Origin: Mesorhizobium sp. 131-2-1
GTDB lineage: Bacteria; Pseudomonadota; Alphaproteobacteria; Rhizobiales; Rhizobiaceae
DNA length: 64,000 nucleotides
Assembly: GCF_016756535.1 (NCBI RefSeq)
Contig: NZ_AP023247.1
Span: forward strand, 5,146,501-5,210,500
Direction of reading: 5' to 3'
The notes beneath the pieces were generated by a model. The model ran no database searches and was not told the origin of the DNA. It saw only the letters and a program-made list of their open reading frames with translations. Below, one piece after another: positions 15,023 to 23,468 of the stretch (its first letter is position 1; each line of letters opens with the position of its first letter). Made by a program: the position numbers and the translations under genes.

Positions 15023-17329
15023 ATGCCGGACCGGATCGTAAGTTTTGTCATGAGCGGGGGCGTCGGATCGCGGCTGTGGCCGCTCTCGCGCGAAGACAAT
15101 CCCAAGCAATTCCATGACTTTTCGGGCGACGGCTCCATGCTTGCAAAAACTGTTCGGCGCCTCAAGGCGCGGTCGGACGGTGGGACGCCGATCTACCTGA
15201 TAGCCTCGGAACGGCATGCCGACCGCGTCATTTCGGATATCGGTGCGCTCGGCCTGAACGGCGGCAGACCGATCTTCGAGCCCATTGGACGAAATACAGC
15301 CGCGGCGGTCGCAATAGCCACCCTGCAGACAATCTCCAAACATGGCGGCGACACGCTTGTACTCGTAGTCCCCTCCGACCATGAGATATCGACCGAAAGG
15401 CAATTCTGGGAAACCGTCGAAGCGGGCATGCCTGCCGCAGATTCAGGAAGCATAGTCGTCTTCGGCATCAAACCGACGCATCCCGAAACAGGGTACGGCT
15501 ACATAAAGGTTAAGGCTGCGGCAAATGGTGACGGAGTAGCCGCCGTTTCCCACTTTGTCGAAAAGCCCAATGTCGAGACGGCCCGCAAATATGTGTCTTC
15601 GGGAAGATTCTACTGGAACGCCGGCATCTTCCTGTTTCGTGCCGACACGATGCGGAAGGCATTTCTCGACCTCCGGCCGGACATCTGGGACGCTGCGGAA
15701 CGGGCCTACAAGACCGCACGGGCCGACGTCTCAGGCATCTATTTGCCTCAGGGCTTCTACTCGACCGTCCCGTCGACATCGATCGACTATGCGATCATGG
15801 AGCATGCATGCGGTATCGCGATGGTCACGGCTTCCTTCCGATGGAATGACCTTGGTTCGTGGCAATCGCTGCTCGAAGCCAGCCCGACAGACCGCGACGG
15901 AAATGTCGTGATGGGCGACGTCGTCGCCATGGATTGCGGCAGCTCCTACCTCAGAAGCCAGGGCAGGCTGTTGACCGTCATCGGAATGAAGGATGTGGCG
16001 GTGGTGGCGACCCCGGACGCGGTATTCGTCGCTCCCGTCACCCACAGCCAGAACGTGAAGAAAGTTGTCGAACAGTTAGAGAAGAGCGGACGCCTCGAGA
16101 CGAAGTTCACGGCGTCGGAAGACCGCGTCATCATCAGCGGATCATGGCGAAAGCGCGTCGAGCACTGGCTCTTCAACGAGACCCTGCCGCTGTGGTCCAC
16201 TGCAGGTGTCGACGAAGTGCATGGCGGCTTTCACGAGGCTCTCGGTTTCGATGCACGGCCGTTGGGCAAACCCAAGCGCATACGGACGATGGCTCGCCAG
16301 ATCTACGCTTTCGCGGTAGCCAAGGAACGCGGCTGGGCCGGACCGGCCGACAGGCTCATCAGCCATGGCATCGACTTCATCGCGAAATTCGGCCGCACCG
16401 ACCGCGGCGGCTGGGTTCGCACCCTCAATTCCAACGGCAGCGTGGCCGACCCGGTGGAGGACGCCTACGACCATTCCTGCGTGCTCCTGGCGCTTGCCCA
16501 TGCTCATCGATGCGGCGATCGGGATGCCTTGCGGCTTGCTCAAGAGACATTTCATTTCATCGACACCCATCTCGAGGACGGCTGCTTGAACGGCTTCCTC
16601 GAGAGCCCTGGCTGGAACGGGGTGCGGTTCTCGAACCCGCATATGCACATGCTGGAATCCTTCCTTGCCTGGTATGGCGTCACCGGCGACCGCGCCTATC
16701 TGCGTCGGGCGGCACGCATCATCGATCTCTTCCGGAGCCATTTCTTCGACCAGGATAGCTGGACGCTTGGCGAACGCTTCGACGTCGACTGGCTGCCGCT
16801 GCCTGGAGACGATGGACAATGGACCGAACCGGGGCACCATTTCGAATGGGCCTCGCTCCTCGTCGACTTCGCGCGGGCAAGCGGGCAGAAGGACTTGGCA
16901 GTCTACGCAAGGAAGCTCTATTCGTCGGCGATCGCCAGCGGGTTGAACAGGGCCACCGGTCTGGCTTATGCGGCCGTGTCACGGCAGGGAATCCCCTTCG
17001 ACCGGCTCTCTCGCAGTTGGCCGCAATGCGAGGCCGTCAAGGCGGCCATCGCCCTTGACGGCATTGGCGGGCCTGATCTGAAACCCGAGATCGAAGCTCG
17101 TGTCGCCCGCCTCTTCCGATGGCATATCGATCCGGCACCGCTTGGCCTGTGGGTTGACAGGATTGACGAGCGCGGGAGGTCAGTGGCGACGGAGGTCCCC
17201 GCGAGCATTTTCTACCACCTGGTAACGGCGTTGATGCAGTACCTGGACAAGACCGAAGGGCAGGTGGAGCCCTTCCCGCTCCAAGGGTCCGATGTAGGCG
17301 GCCCCATTCGGGCGCAGGTCTACGGTTGA
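15023..17329 (+). CDS. Mannose-1-phosphate guanylyltransferase fused to an AGE-family epimerase/isomerase
   Basis: This 768-residue protein joins two enzymes. Residues 1-360 are the nucleotidyltransferase that makes GDP-mannose from mannose-1-phosphate and GTP: MSGGVGSRLWPLSR and NPKQF near the start, EPIGRNTAAA at 86, FVEKP at 178 and NAGIFLF at 199. Residues 376-768 form an (alpha/alpha)6-barrel of the N-acylglucosamine 2-epimerase/mannose isomerase family, with histidine-rich motifs HMHMLE and PGHHFEW. Usual bifunctional ManC proteins carry a cupin phosphomannose isomerase instead, so here the AGE domain may interconvert fructose-6-phosphate and mannose-6-phosphate or act on free mannose. 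The ATG follows GAGAGGAA. The product would feed mannose to the glycosyltransferases of this region. Confidence 0.88.
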   Translation: MPDRIVSFVMSGGVGSRLWPLSREDNPKQFHDFSGDGSMLAKTVRRLKARSDGGTPIYLIASERHADRVISDIGALGLNGGRPIFEPIGRNTAAAVAIATLQTISKHGGDTLVLVVPSDHEISTERQFWETVEAGMPAADSGSIVVFGIKPTHPETGYGYIKVKAAANGDGVAAVSHFVEKPNVETARKYVSSGRFYWNAGIFLFRADTMRKAFLDLRPDIWDAAERAYKTARADVSGIYLPQGFYSTVPSTSIDYAIMEHACGIAMVTASFRWNDLGSWQSLLEASPTDRDGNVVMGDVVAMDCGSSYLRSQGRLLTVIGMKDVAVVATPDAVFVAPVTHSQNVKKVVEQLEKSGRLETKFTASEDRVIISGSWRKRVEHWLFNETLPLWSTAGVDEVHGGFHEALGFDARPLGKPKRIRTMARQIYAFAVAKERGWAGPADRLISHGIDFIAKFGRTDRGGWVRTLNSNGSVADPVEDAYDHSCVLLALAHAHRCGDRDALRLAQETFHFIDTHLEDGCLNGFLESPGWNGVRFSNPHMHMLESFLAWYGVTGDRAYLRRAARIIDLFRSHFFDQDSWTLGERFDVDWLPLPGDDGQWTEPGHHFEWASLLVDFARASGQKDLAVYARKLYSSAIASGLNRATGLAYAAVSRQGIPFDRLSRSWPQCEAVKAAIALDGIGGPDLKPEIEARVARLFRWHIDPAPLGLWVDRIDERGRSVATEVPASIFYHLVTALMQYLDKTEGQVEPFPLQGSDVGGPIRAQVYG

Positions 17330-17412
17330 TCGAGGAGAGGCTGTTCGTCGGATGGCTTAGGAGACCCGTCCAAATCCGACAAGCTTTCGCTGCGTCGCGC
17401 TGGGGTGAGACG

Positions 17413-17541
17413 ATGACAATGCGTGAACTTCGCCGAGAGCTGCGACGCGCTGCCGATGGAATGGCGGATTTGTCGCGCGGCGACTTCAAGGTCTTACTTT
17501 GTCGGGCAGCGCTACCTTGCCGAACACGCAACCCTGCATGA
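17413..17541 (+). CDS. Possible 42-residue protein
   Basis: An ATG at 17413 follows GGGGTGAGA and opens a frame of 42 codons plus stop with an amphipathic helical start (LRRELRRAADGMADLSRGDF). Similar helical small proteins are frequent in rhizobial genomes, but this one is not assigned to a family. It overlaps a longer frame of the DUF982 gene; that longer frame looks unlikely, so the two genes probably do not overlap. Confidence 0.25.
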   Translation: MTMRELRRELRRAADGMADLSRGDFKVLLCRAALPCRTRNPA

Positions 17542-17566
17542 ATGCCTGATGGCTTGGGAGGAACAG

Positions 17567-17848
17567 ATGAGAACGGGATTCAGCAAACCTCTGAGCATGT
17601 TTATCGGTCTCGGATTTCCCAGGGAGATTTCTGACGCCGCGGAGGCCTTCGAACTGCTCAACGACATGCCCTCGCACATGCGGGGACCTGCGCACAGCGC
17701 GGCGTTGAACGCCTGCAGGGCGGCGATGCGGGGCGAAGTGGACCAAGAAGTGGCGCGCGGTCTCGTCAGAGCCTACGCCAAGGCGCGTGGCATTCTTCCC
17801 AGTCGTCGATTGCCGAAATGGCAGCTAGCTGAAACTAAAGTCTTCTGA
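17567..17848 (+). CDS. DUF982 family protein
   Basis: The 93-residue protein starts at an ATG with GGGAGGAA six bases upstream; earlier in-frame starts lack such a site. The layout is that of DUF982, a family almost confined to Hyphomicrobiales: an N-terminal strand (FSKPLSMFI), a DAAEAFELLNDMPSH helix, the conserved GPAHSAALNACRAAMRGE segment and a final ARGLVRAYAKARGIL helix. Members often occur in many copies, near plasmid or symbiosis functions. The function is unknown. Confidence 0.75.
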   Translation: MRTGFSKPLSMFIGLGFPREISDAAEAFELLNDMPSHMRGPAHSAALNACRAAMRGEVDQEVARGLVRAYAKARGILPSRRLPKWQLAETKVF

Positions 17849-17994
17849 GGAACCTGGAAGCGCGGCAGTCGCGAGAGCCGGCGCCGAATGGCGAGGCTGA
17901 GGTCAACCGCGTGGTGCGCAATCCCGCCTATCGCTACGATCCGGACCTAGCTTTCAGCGAGGTCAAGGCCAAGGCCCAAGCGGCACCGGGTTGA
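17848..17994 (+). pseudogene. Probable 3' remnant of a gene
   Basis: A 48-codon open stretch ends at a TGA at 17992 and has coding-like composition (RVVRNPAYRYDPDLAFSEVK). It has no start codon with a ribosome-binding site and is out of frame with the DUF982 gene it abuts. It looks like the tail of a gene whose 5' part was lost, at the edge of the polysaccharide region. The parent gene is not recognised. Confidence 0.3.
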
Positions 17995-18350
17995 TCCGGT
18001 TGCTACCCAGCTTCGTCCATATGGATGTGTTCCGCCTATTTCAGCCGGCGTATATATTTCTTCGCCAGCCGGTTGCCGTTTCCTCAGGCAACGCCGGTAA
18101 GGCTCGGCCTCTCTGTCATGTGCACGACAAGAGCGCGCCGGGCCGCAAGAAGTCCGCGATCACGCCACCGCACCGACGGATTGTCTGGTAGCTTATTAGA
18201 GCGGCGGATTTTTTGTTCGATGGCCGGCGCCACATACCCGCACCCAAACACGCCCTATGTGGCGCCGGCCATCACCACTGCGTCACAAGGCTTGAACGGA
18301 CCAAGAGAATGAGCGCCTGCTCATAAAGGCATGGGGGTGCTGACGGTTTT
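17995..18350. other. Gene-free stretch with a perfect inverted repeat
   Basis: Apart from the hairpin at 18220-18272, nothing was recognised in these 356 bp. It lies downstream of the leftward aminotransferase gene and of the rightward genes to its left, so both transcripts converge here. Confidence 0.4.
18220..18272. terminator. Perfect 17-bp inverted repeat with a 19-nt loop
   Basis: The arms ATGGCCGGCGCCACATA (18220-18236) and its exact complement (18256-18272) would form a very stable, GC-rich hairpin. It lies between converging genes, which suits a bidirectional transcription stop. There is no T-run after it on either strand, so a classical Rho-independent mechanism is doubtful. A protein-binding palindrome or mobile-element end are alternatives. 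Confidence 0.4.
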
Positions 18351-19727
18351 TCAGCCCTGCGTCCGAACCTGAGGCAGGGCGGCGTCGAGCGACCGCTCGA
18401 ACGCATCGACCAGCGTATCCACCTGGGACTCGGTGATGATCAGCGGCGGACAGAAGGCGATGGCATCGCCCATGTTGCGCGAGATGACGCCATTCTGCTG
18501 CAGGAACCCGTTGACCAGCGCACCGAGAGCGGCGGGCTTGCCCCATGGCGCCTTGTTCGCCTTGTCGGCGACCAGCTCGACGGCGGCGATCAAGCCAACG
18601 CCGCGCACCTCGCCGACCAGCGGATGCGAGGCCAGCCTGCGCAGCCTTGCCTGCAAATGCGAGCCGACGGTGCGCGCATTGCCGACGAGGTCGCGCTCCT
18701 CGATCAGCTTGATATTCTCCAGCGCGACAGCCGCGGCGACGGGATGACCGCCGCCGGTGAAACCATGTCCGAAAGTGCCGATGCGGTCGCTTTCGTCGGC
18801 AATCGGCTCGAACACCCTGTCGTTGATGAGCAGGGCCGAGATCGGCAGATATGAGGAGGAAATCTGCTTCGACAGAACCATGATGTCGGGCTTGATGCCG
18901 AAGGTCTGCGAGCCGAACATCTTGCCGGTCCGACCGAAGCCGCAGATGACCTCGTCGGCAACGAGCAGGATGTCGTATTTCGACAGCACGGCCTGGATCT
19001 TCTCCCAATAGAAGGCGGGCGGAACGACGACGCCGCCGGCGCCCATGATCGGCTCGCCGATAAAGGCGGCGATGGTTTCCGGACCCTCGGCGAGGATCAG
19101 TTTCTCCAGGTCGTCGGCGAGACGGCTGGAGAACTGCTCCTCGCTCTCGCCCGGCTCGGCGTCGCGCCAATGGTGCGGCGTCGACGTGTGCAACACGTTG
19201 GCGATCGGCAGGTCGAAGGAAAGATGGTTGTTCGGCAGCCCGGTCAGGCTTGCCGAAGCGATGGTGACGCCGTGATAGCCGCGCTTGCGGCTGATGATCT
19301 TCTTGCGCGCCGGCTGGCCGAGCGCGTTCGACCGGTACCAGATCATCTTCATGGCCGTATCGTTGGCTTCGGAGCCGGAATTGGTGAAGTAGGCCTTGCT
19401 CATCGGCACCGGCGCCATCTGCACCAGCTTCTCGGCGAGGTCGATCAGCGGCGCGTGCGCCTTCGAGCCGAAGTCGTGATAGTAGGGCAGCTTCGACATC
19501 TGCCGCGTGGCCGCCTCGACCAGGCGCTTTTCCGAGAAGCCGACGGCGACGCTCCACAGGCCAGCCATCGCCTCGATGTAGCGGTTGCCGGCAATGTCCT
19601 CGACATAGACGCCATCGCCCTTTTCGATAACCAGCGGACCCGTTTCCTGATGCTTGCGTGCATTGGTGTAGCCATGCAGATGGTAGCGGATATCGCGGGC
19701 TTCAGGGGAATTGGGTCGGGTGTCCAT
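18351..19727 (-). CDS. Class III PLP-dependent aminotransferase
   Basis: The 458-residue enzyme belongs to the ornithine/omega-aminotransferase fold and transfers an amino group from an amine or omega-amino acid, usually to pyruvate. Visible motifs are the N-terminal HLHGYTN, the cofactor loop TNSGSEANDTAMKM, GYHG, the ADEVICGFGRTG segment with the Asp that binds the PLP ring nitrogen, and VLSKQISSSYLPISA with the Schiff-base lysine. The ATG at 19727 has AGGAGCC upstream; an open extension to 19889 lacks support. Closest types by pattern are putrescine-, beta-alanine- or taurine-pyruvate aminotransferases. The neighbouring divergent flavoprotein may act on a related metabolite. Confidence 0.87.
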   Translation of the reverse strand: MDTRPNSPEARDIRYHLHGYTNARKHQETGPLVIEKGDGVYVEDIAGNRYIEAMAGLWSVAVGFSEKRLVEAATRQMSKLPYYHDFGSKAHAPLIDLAEKLVQMAPVPMSKAYFTNSGSEANDTAMKMIWYRSNALGQPARKKIISRKRGYHGVTIASASLTGLPNNHLSFDLPIANVLHTSTPHHWRDAEPGESEEQFSSRLADDLEKLILAEGPETIAAFIGEPIMGAGGVVVPPAFYWEKIQAVLSKYDILLVADEVICGFGRTGKMFGSQTFGIKPDIMVLSKQISSSYLPISALLINDRVFEPIADESDRIGTFGHGFTGGGHPVAAAVALENIKLIEERDLVGNARTVGSHLQARLRRLASHPLVGEVRGVGLIAAVELVADKANKAPWGKPAALGALVNGFLQQNGVISRNMGDAIAFCPPLIITESQVDTLVDAFERSLDAALPQVRTQG

Positions 19728-19980
19728 GATGGCTCCTGTCTGGCGTCCAAACGAAATGGGATCGCCTTGCTTCCTGAGAAGTCCGAAAAATCCGTCTTGC
19801 GTTGGTGCTGCTTGATGCCCCATCCGGAGGTCGGGCCACAAGAGCCGCTGTGTCACGATCGATAGCGCCATGCGATTGGCAAGTTCCAATGGTGTCTCGC
19901 GGCTTGCGCGATCAACGCGGTGGATACGATCCTAGACAAAGGCTGCAATGGCGCGGTTAGCGCAACAGAATGGACTGAGC

Positions 19981-21096
19981 ATGGAACAGGTCGATTGCAT
20001 CGTCGCCGGCGCCGGCGTCATCGGTCTGGCCGTTGCGCGCGCCATGGCCGCGCAAGGCCTGGACACGCTGATCCTCGAAGCGGCCGTCGCCATCGGCACC
20101 GAAACCAGTTCACGAAATTCGGAGGTCATACACGCCGGCATCTACTACCCAAGGGGTTCGCTGAAGGCGCGGTTGTGTGTCGAGGGGCGTGAGATGCTCT
20201 ACCGCTACTGCGCGGAGCGTTCGATCCCGCACCGGCGCTGCGGCAAGCTTATCGTCGCGACCGACGAGACGCAGGAACCAGTGCTGGCCGCCATCCGCGC
20301 CAGCGCCGCCGCCTGCGGTGTCGGCGACCTGCGTTTCCTTTCCACCGCGCAGACGCAGGCGCTGGAACCGGCCCTGCACTGCAGGGCGGGGCTGCTGTCA
20401 CCCTCCACCGGGATCATCGACAGCCACGCGCTGATGCTGGCCCTGCTTCGAGATGCCGAGGAACAAGGCGCGATGCTTTCGCTCAACACGCGCGTCGTTT
20501 CAGGCCTTGTCGAGGACGGCCGCATCCTGCTCCGGACGGCCGACACGGCGAGCGGCGAGCAGTTCGAAATCGCCACGTCGCGCCTGATCAACGCGGCCGG
20601 ACTCGGCGCGGTGGCCCTTGCCGCCTCGCTCGAAGGCTTCGACCGTCAATTGCTGCCCACACTCCGCTACGCCAAGGGCAATTATTTCTCGGTGGCCGGG
20701 CGCGCGCCCTTCTCGCGGCTGATCTATCCGGTGCCCGAGCCCGGAGGGCTCGGCGTCCATCTGACGCTGGACCTCGGCGGCACGGCCCGTTTCGGGCCGG
20801 ATGTCGAGTGGACCGACCGGCTCGACTACCGCGTCGACCCCGAACGCGGCGAGCGCTTCTACGATGCAATCCGCAAATACTGGCCTCAGCTCGCGGACGG
20901 CAGCCTGCAGCCGGCCTATAGCGGCATCCGCCCAAAGCTCTCCGGAGCCGGCGACGCCAACAGCGACTTCGTCATCCAGGACAGCGCGACGCATGGCATC
21001 GAAGGCCTGGTCAATCTGCTCGGCATCGAAAGCCCCGGGCTGACGTCCAGCCTGGCGATCGCCGCGCATGTCGCGCGCGTTCTGGCGCTCGCCTAG
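19981..21096 (+). CDS. FAD-dependent oxidoreductase, L-2-hydroxyglutarate oxidase-like
   Basis: About 371 residues with an N-terminal FAD-binding Rossmann motif ([14 protein letters not shown]). The segment [16 protein letters not shown] followed by [11 protein letters not shown] is characteristic of the L-2-hydroxyglutarate dehydrogenase/oxidase group within the DAO family. A C-terminal GIRPKLSG motif, with [18 protein letters not shown], closes the FAD site. The likely reaction is oxidation of an L-2-hydroxyacid at the inner membrane, with electrons passed to oxygen or quinone. The start at 19981 matches the family N-terminus; an ATG at 19948 with AAAGG ahead of it is an alternative adding 11 residues. 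It is divergent from the aminotransferase gene with about 250 bp between. Confidence 0.8.
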   Translation: MEQVDCIVAGAGVIGLAVARAMAAQGLDTLILEAAVAIGTETSSRNSEVIHAGIYYPRGSLKARLCVEGREMLYRYCAERSIPHRRCGKLIVATDETQEPVLAAIRASAAACGVGDLRFLSTAQTQALEPALHCRAGLLSPSTGIIDSHALMLALLRDAEEQGAMLSLNTRVVSGLVEDGRILLRTADTASGEQFEIATSRLINAAGLGAVALAASLEGFDRQLLPTLRYAKGNYFSVAGRAPFSRLIYPVPEPGGLGVHLTLDLGGTARFGPDVEWTDRLDYRVDPERGERFYDAIRKYWPQLADGSLQPAYSGIRPKLSGAGDANSDFVIQDSATHGIEGLVNLLGIESPGLTSSLAIAAHVARVLALA

Positions 21097-21349
21097 CGGA
21101 GCACGAGAAGGTCATCGAGGGCTGCGCAAGAAGGATCCGGAGAAGCCCCCCAATGAAGCGGTATCTCATCCCGGGCGGCGAGGATTTCCTTCGCTTCACA
21201 AGCCGGCTACTGAACCCTGCGGAAGTGGTGCTTGCCCGCAGTAGGGCTGGTCAAAAAGCAAGTGGACGCTACCGCTCACTCGCGTCGCCTTGTATCGTTT
21301 TGACGGCCTGCATGCTTCAAATAAGAGCCGCGCGACAAACAGCGGACTT

Positions 21350-23038
21350 TCAAGAGCCGGCGTTGTCTTTCTGCAGCCTTTTCAATTCCGACTCCGCAGC
21401 TCCAAGTTCGATAAACGTCTTTGGGCATATCGATATCGCCTTCTCCAATAGCGGCTTTGCGTCGTCGATATGCCCTGCGATCAAATCTTCCTCGGCGCCG
21501 TAGAAAGTGGCCTCGCACAATTGGTCATTGCCGACGGCTTTCATTTGCAGAGCCTGCGGAGACAGATCGCCCATGAACAGATCGAAGATCGGATAGGGCC
21601 AAGTGGCAGGCGTGAGTTTGGCTTGTGCCTGCTGCGCCTGCGTTTGCAACGCCGGATCTTTTGCATACCCCATCGCCATGATGCGCCACAGATCGTCATA
21701 AGCCACCTGCGCACCCGGCATTTCGCTTTGCTGCTTAAACAGCCGCGCGGCATCGTCGTAACGGCCATTGAAGAAGGCTGTAAAACCACTCTCTGTCTGA
21801 TAGGCGGCATAGGTCCGGGAGATCGGTACAAGCGCGCCCAACGCCACCAGGGCGAAAACGCCAGCGACAACTCCCGCAGCGCGAGCATAGCGCGGACGAG
21901 CCTGCTCCCGCGACCAGGACGACATCAGCGCCAGAGCGAGCACGGCGCCCACTATCGCGCCGCCGATATGGGCGGAATAGTCGATCCTCAGGCCTTTATC
22001 GGGACCCGAAAAAAGCGGCAGCACCGCGGGGACCAGGATCGAAATCGCGCGCGTCTGCATCAGGCTGCGCTTGGCGCTGGATTGGAAATGAAAGCTGAGC
22101 ACGATTGCCGTGGCAAAAAGGCCGACAATGCCGCCTGATGCGCCAACCGCAACAACAGTGGCCGGGGTCATATACAGCGAAGCCACCTCTCCGCCCACCG
22201 CGCATGCGGCAAAAAGCGCCAGGAACCATAGACGGCCCACCAACCCCTCCAACAAAAGCCCTGCGCGCCAAAGCGCAAAGCTATTGCCGAGGAGATGCAC
22301 GAGGCTGGCGTGCATCAATGTAGCCGTGACCAGCCGCCACCACTGGCCGTTCAAGATCAAGGGCTGCCACATGCCGCCGAGCGCGGCCAAGGTTTGCAGC
22401 GAGGGCGATCCGCCCTGGTTGGGATCGACGGCAAACTTCAACTCGGCGCAATAGATCAAAACCAGCAGCGCGATGAGTCCGTAGGAAGCAAGCGGCTGTG
22501 TGGCGGACGATGGTAGACTGCGGCCACCTTGTTCTTCCATCGCATCGAGCGCTGTTGGGTGCGCCGCCATATAGGTACGGCAAAGTTGAGCGATATCCGT
22601 GCCTGCGGTATCGATTTGGCTGATCGGGATACTCAGTGCCAGTTTGCTACCCCGCTGCAGCATACACCATCGCCGCGGCACGCTTGCGGCATAGGCAGGA
22701 TCGACGGCCAGCCTCAGAATGACGAAGTTTTTGCCGGATATCTCAGAAAGCTTCGTTATCGCGTTCCAAGGTACGAGCCTACTTATATAGGGAACTTGCA
22801 CACCTTGCGACGAAAGCACCACCGCAGGCGCTCGCATCACCAACCGGCGCACCATTGTGGCGGCCATCAAAGCGCCGGCAATCAAGCAGATCCACCCACT
22901 AAGGACAAGTAGGGGCGGCGGATGTTTAGCCTGAAGGGAGAAAATCCCGAGACCCAACATCAAGGCGGATATGGCACATGATTTGATGAGTTTTTGGGTA
23001 GAATAGTAGAATTTCCGCTCCAGATCGTTTTCCAACAT
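21350..23038 (-). CDS. Rhomboid-family intramembrane serine protease with extra N- and C-terminal domains
   Basis: The 562-residue protein has two N-terminal membrane helices followed by a soluble segment of about 100 residues (VVLSSQGVQVPYISRLVPWNAI) resembling a PH-like membrane-associated domain. The rhomboid core spans about 183-375: H243ASLVHLLGN252 in the second helix, the nucleophile in GASGG (Ser301), and the catalytic His357 in AHIGG. After a further helix near 390-410, a soluble tail of about 150 residues contains helix pairs (GFTAFFNGRYDDAARLFKQQ) like tetratricopeptide repeats. It would cleave membrane protein substrates in the inner membrane. The ATG at 23038 has TAGGGG upstream. 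Confidence 0.85.
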   Translation of the reverse strand: MLENDLERKFYYSTQKLIKSCAISALMLGLGIFSLQAKHPPPLLVLSGWICLIAGALMAATMVRRLVMRAPAVVLSSQGVQVPYISRLVPWNAITKLSEISGKNFVILRLAVDPAYAASVPRRWCMLQRGSKLALSIPISQIDTAGTDIAQLCRTYMAAHPTALDAMEEQGGRSLPSSATQPLASYGLIALLVLIYCAELKFAVDPNQGGSPSLQTLAALGGMWQPLILNGQWWRLVTATLMHASLVHLLGNSFALWRAGLLLEGLVGRLWFLALFAACAVGGEVASLYMTPATVVAVGASGGIVGLFATAIVLSFHFQSSAKRSLMQTRAISILVPAVLPLFSGPDKGLRIDYSAHIGGAIVGAVLALALMSSWSREQARPRYARAAGVVAGVFALVALGALVPISRTYAAYQTESGFTAFFNGRYDDAARLFKQQSEMPGAQVAYDDLWRIMAMGYAKDPALQTQAQQAQAKLTPATWPYPIFDLFMGDLSPQALQMKAVGNDQLCEATFYGAEEDLIAGHIDDAKPLLEKAISICPKTFIELGAAESELKRLQKDNAGS

Positions 23039-23468
23039 CAAGCCCCTACATCCGCCTGGATTTATGCGTTCGAAGACAATTGAAGAAAAATCAGCGGGGT
23101 CACTGCTTTTGGAAATCATGCATTCGCCAGAATGCAGATATCATGCAGCACGACAAACAATCGCACCGTCCGACAAGCCTCCCCCTACTGTTTGCGGACG
23201 CTATCAGCGGCGCGGCCTTGCGCACAATATGAGCCTCGGCTCGCGCAGGACACGTTTTCTTGATTTTAATGCTTCGCGCAAGTCTGAGCGAAGTCGCGTC
23301 CACAGACCGTTCTGTGGGCATGAAGCCGGTCATGCGATTAGCGGTGAACCCGAAGCAGCCATGCAATTCGCCCCCTCGCTTCGGGCGGTTGACCTTGCTT
23401 CAGGAGCCGCTCAGGACAATCGGATCTGGAATAGTCACGCCGATCTATGCTGGCAATGAGACCCTGAA
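23039..23468. other. Intergenic region between smc and the rhomboid gene
   Basis: This 430-bp stretch lies downstream of smc and upstream of the rhomboid gene, both leftward. It should hold the rhomboid promoter. I found no gene, repeat or clear terminator in it. Confidence 0.35.
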
